6,996 bases of DNA from Tardiphaga sp. Its GTDB lineage: Bacteria > Pseudomonadota > Alphaproteobacteria > Rhizobiales > Xanthobacteraceae. The translations under genes and the position numbers were made by a program. Positions 6,087 to 6,996 of this stretch are shown here, in pieces (position 1 is the stretch's first letter; each line of letters opens with the position of its first letter). The DNA lies in contig JAQGJF010001020.1 in NCBI GenBank assembly GCA_028290765.1, forward strand, positions 1-6,996, given 5' to 3'. The notes beneath the pieces are model-generated. The model searched no databases. It worked only from the letters and a program-made list of their open reading frames with translations, and was not told the DNA's origin.

Positions 6087-6198
6087 TGTGCTTCTCCTGC
6101 TGGCTGACGTGACTCTACCCTCCCGAGCAAGGCGCTGCTTGCCGGAAATTGCCGCTCTTGTGTCATTCTTGCCATCTTATGCGCGTTTATCTTGAAGC
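6087..6198. promoter_or_regulatory. Divergent intergenic region with the promoters of the operon and rpoH
   Basis: These 112 bases separate the minus-strand HD-domain gene from the plus-strand rpoH-like gene, so promoters for both directions should lie here or just inside the genes. I looked for sigma-70-like, EcfG-like (GGAAC with GTT), sigma-54-like and heat-shock-like boxes and found no convincing pair. The AGGAG of the HD gene is at 6094-6098. Confidence 0.35.
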
Positions 6199-6996
6199 AT
6201 GTCCAAGCAGGCGGGCATATGGTTCCGTAGGCCCGCCCATCATCATTCCGGACTAACCACACGCGGTTCGTTCGCACGCCCTCCGAACAGCGCCAGTCGG
6301 AACTATCTATCTGACATTCGACGCTTCTCGTTGCTCGAGAAGGAGCAGGAATATCGGCTCGCCAAGCGCTGGCGGGACCATGGCGACCGCAAGGCTGCGG
6401 ACCAGATCGTCACCAGCCATCTGCGTCTGGCTGCCAAAGTCGCGATGAACTACCGCGGCTATGGCCTGCCGATTTCAGAGATCGTATCCGAAGGCAATGT
6501 CGGCTTGATGCAAGCCGTAAATCGCTTCGAGCCCGAAAAAGGCTTCCGCTTTGCTACCTATGCAATCTGGTGGATCAGGGCCTCGATTCATGACTACATC
6601 CTACGGTCCTGGTCGCTTGTGAAGATCGGTACCACTGCGAACCAGAAAAAGCTGTTCTTCAAGCTTCGCTCGGCCAAGGCCAATATCTCGGCTCTCGACA
6701 GTGATTTGCGCCCCGATCAGGTCAATGCGATTGCGACAGCCCTCGCCGTAAAGGATCAGGAAGTCGTGGAGATGAATCGGCGCCTGGGCGGAGATACGTC
6801 GCTGAACGTAACGGTCTGCAATGAAGAAAACTCCGGGGAGTGGCAAGATTTCCTCGTCGATGAGAGCCCCTCGCCGGAAGCTATCCTCCTTGAACATGAC
6901 GAAATGGACCACCGGCAGGAAGCGCTCTTCCGCGCCATTGGCGTCCTCAACGATCGTGAACGGCGCATCTTCGAGGCGCGCCATCTCATCGATGAA
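6199..6996 (+). CDS. rpoH: RpoH (sigma-32) heat-shock sigma factor, cut by the right edge
   Basis: A plus-strand frame is open from the ATG at 6199 to the window edge, 266 codons. It encodes an RNA polymerase sigma factor of the RpoH type, which directs transcription of heat-shock and stress genes. YLSDIRRFSLLEKEQEY (about 36-52) is region 1.2. Region 2 follows: TSHLRLAAKVAMNYRGYGLP (72-91), SEGNVGLMQAVNRFEP (97-112) and GFRFATYAIWWIRASI (115-130), the core-binding and -10 recognition part. TTANQKKLFFKLR (145-157) contains the RpoH box that marks this subfamily. LNDRERRIFEARHL (about 250-263) opens region 4; the -35-binding helix lies beyond the edge, with about 30 residues missing. The first 34 residues (rich in Arg, His, Ser and with a Trp) are unlike the usual short N-terminus, and the ribosome site before 6199 is weak, yet no other in-frame start precedes region 1.2. 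Alphaproteobacteria often have several rpoH copies. Confidence 0.92.
   Translation, partial: MSKQAGIWFRRPAHHHSGLTTRGSFARPPNSASRNYLSDIRRFSLLEKEQEYRLAKRWRDHGDRKAADQIVTSHLRLAAKVAMNYRGYGLPISEIVSEGNVGLMQAVNRFEPEKGFRFATYAIWWIRASIHDYILRSWSLVKIGTTANQKKLFFKLRSAKANISALDSDLRPDQVNAIATALAVKDQEVVEMNRRLGGDTSLNVTVCNEENSGEWQDFLVDESPSPEAILLEHDEMDHRQEALFRAIGVLNDRERRIFEARHLIDE

Noticed and set aside
6191..6221. Possible heat-shock promoter, CTTGAAG followed by CATAT
   Set aside because: The boxes are 19 bases apart, the -10 match is poor, and transcription from there would begin after the only plausible start codon of rpoH.
6601..6984. Minus-strand frame of 127 codons opposite rpoH
   Set aside because: The plus strand carries an unbroken sigma factor with all conserved regions; the antisense frame is a by-product of its codon pattern.
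1..6996. CRISPR arrays, tRNA or rRNA genes, insertion sequences, phage genes
   Set aside because: No regularly spaced repeats, tRNA-like cloverleaf, transposase motif or phage protein was seen on either strand.

Overview
The window looks like chromosomal DNA of a GC-rich alphaproteobacterium, most likely of the order Hyphomicrobiales (Bradyrhizobium or a relative). The evidence is the alphaproteobacterial style of the RpoH sigma factor at the right edge, a Tat-exported SoxC-family molybdoenzyme paired with a small cytochrome c, and a secreted Cys-Cys-Gly protein of a type I recall from Bradyrhizobium-like genomes. The taxonomic call rests on recalled family resemblance, not on a search.

Layout, left to right. 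Positions 2-166 may hold the last 54 codons of a plus-strand gene that enters from the left; I do not recognise it. Positions 167-510 are non-coding as far as I can tell, with one nested inverted repeat. Positions 511-903 (+) encode a small secreted protein of unknown function. Positions 904-1494 have no convincing gene but hold several strong inverted repeats, lying between this gene and the convergent block to the right.

Positions 1495-6086 form one minus-strand block of five genes with tight spacing or overlaps, transcribed right to left. In order they are: an HD-domain protein (6086 down to about 5305) broken by a one-base frameshift near 5690; a SoxC-family sulfite/sulfane dehydrogenase molybdopterin subunit (5330-4041); an overlapping mono-haem cytochrome c resembling the first domain of SoxD (4054-3491); after a 163-base gap, a four-helix DUF2231 membrane protein (3327-2857); and, 3 bases later, a lipoprotein of the PQQ-dependent glucose/sorbosone dehydrogenase family (2853-1495).

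The exported products would act together at the cell envelope. The molybdoenzyme passes electrons to its cytochrome c. The PQQ-type dehydrogenase, anchored by lipid, probably feeds electrons to the chain near or through the DUF2231 membrane protein. No other sox genes (soxXA, soxYZ, soxB) and no PQQ biosynthesis genes are in the window, so the block looks like a stand-alone periplasmic oxidation module. The HD protein would be cytoplasmic and its link to the rest is unknown.

From 6199 to the right edge, divergent from the block, lies an RpoH (sigma-32) gene. It is complete through region 2, the RpoH box and the start of region 4, and is cut by the window edge before the region 4.2 DNA-binding helix. 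Its first 34 or so residues are atypical and there is no good ribosome binding site, so the start is uncertain.
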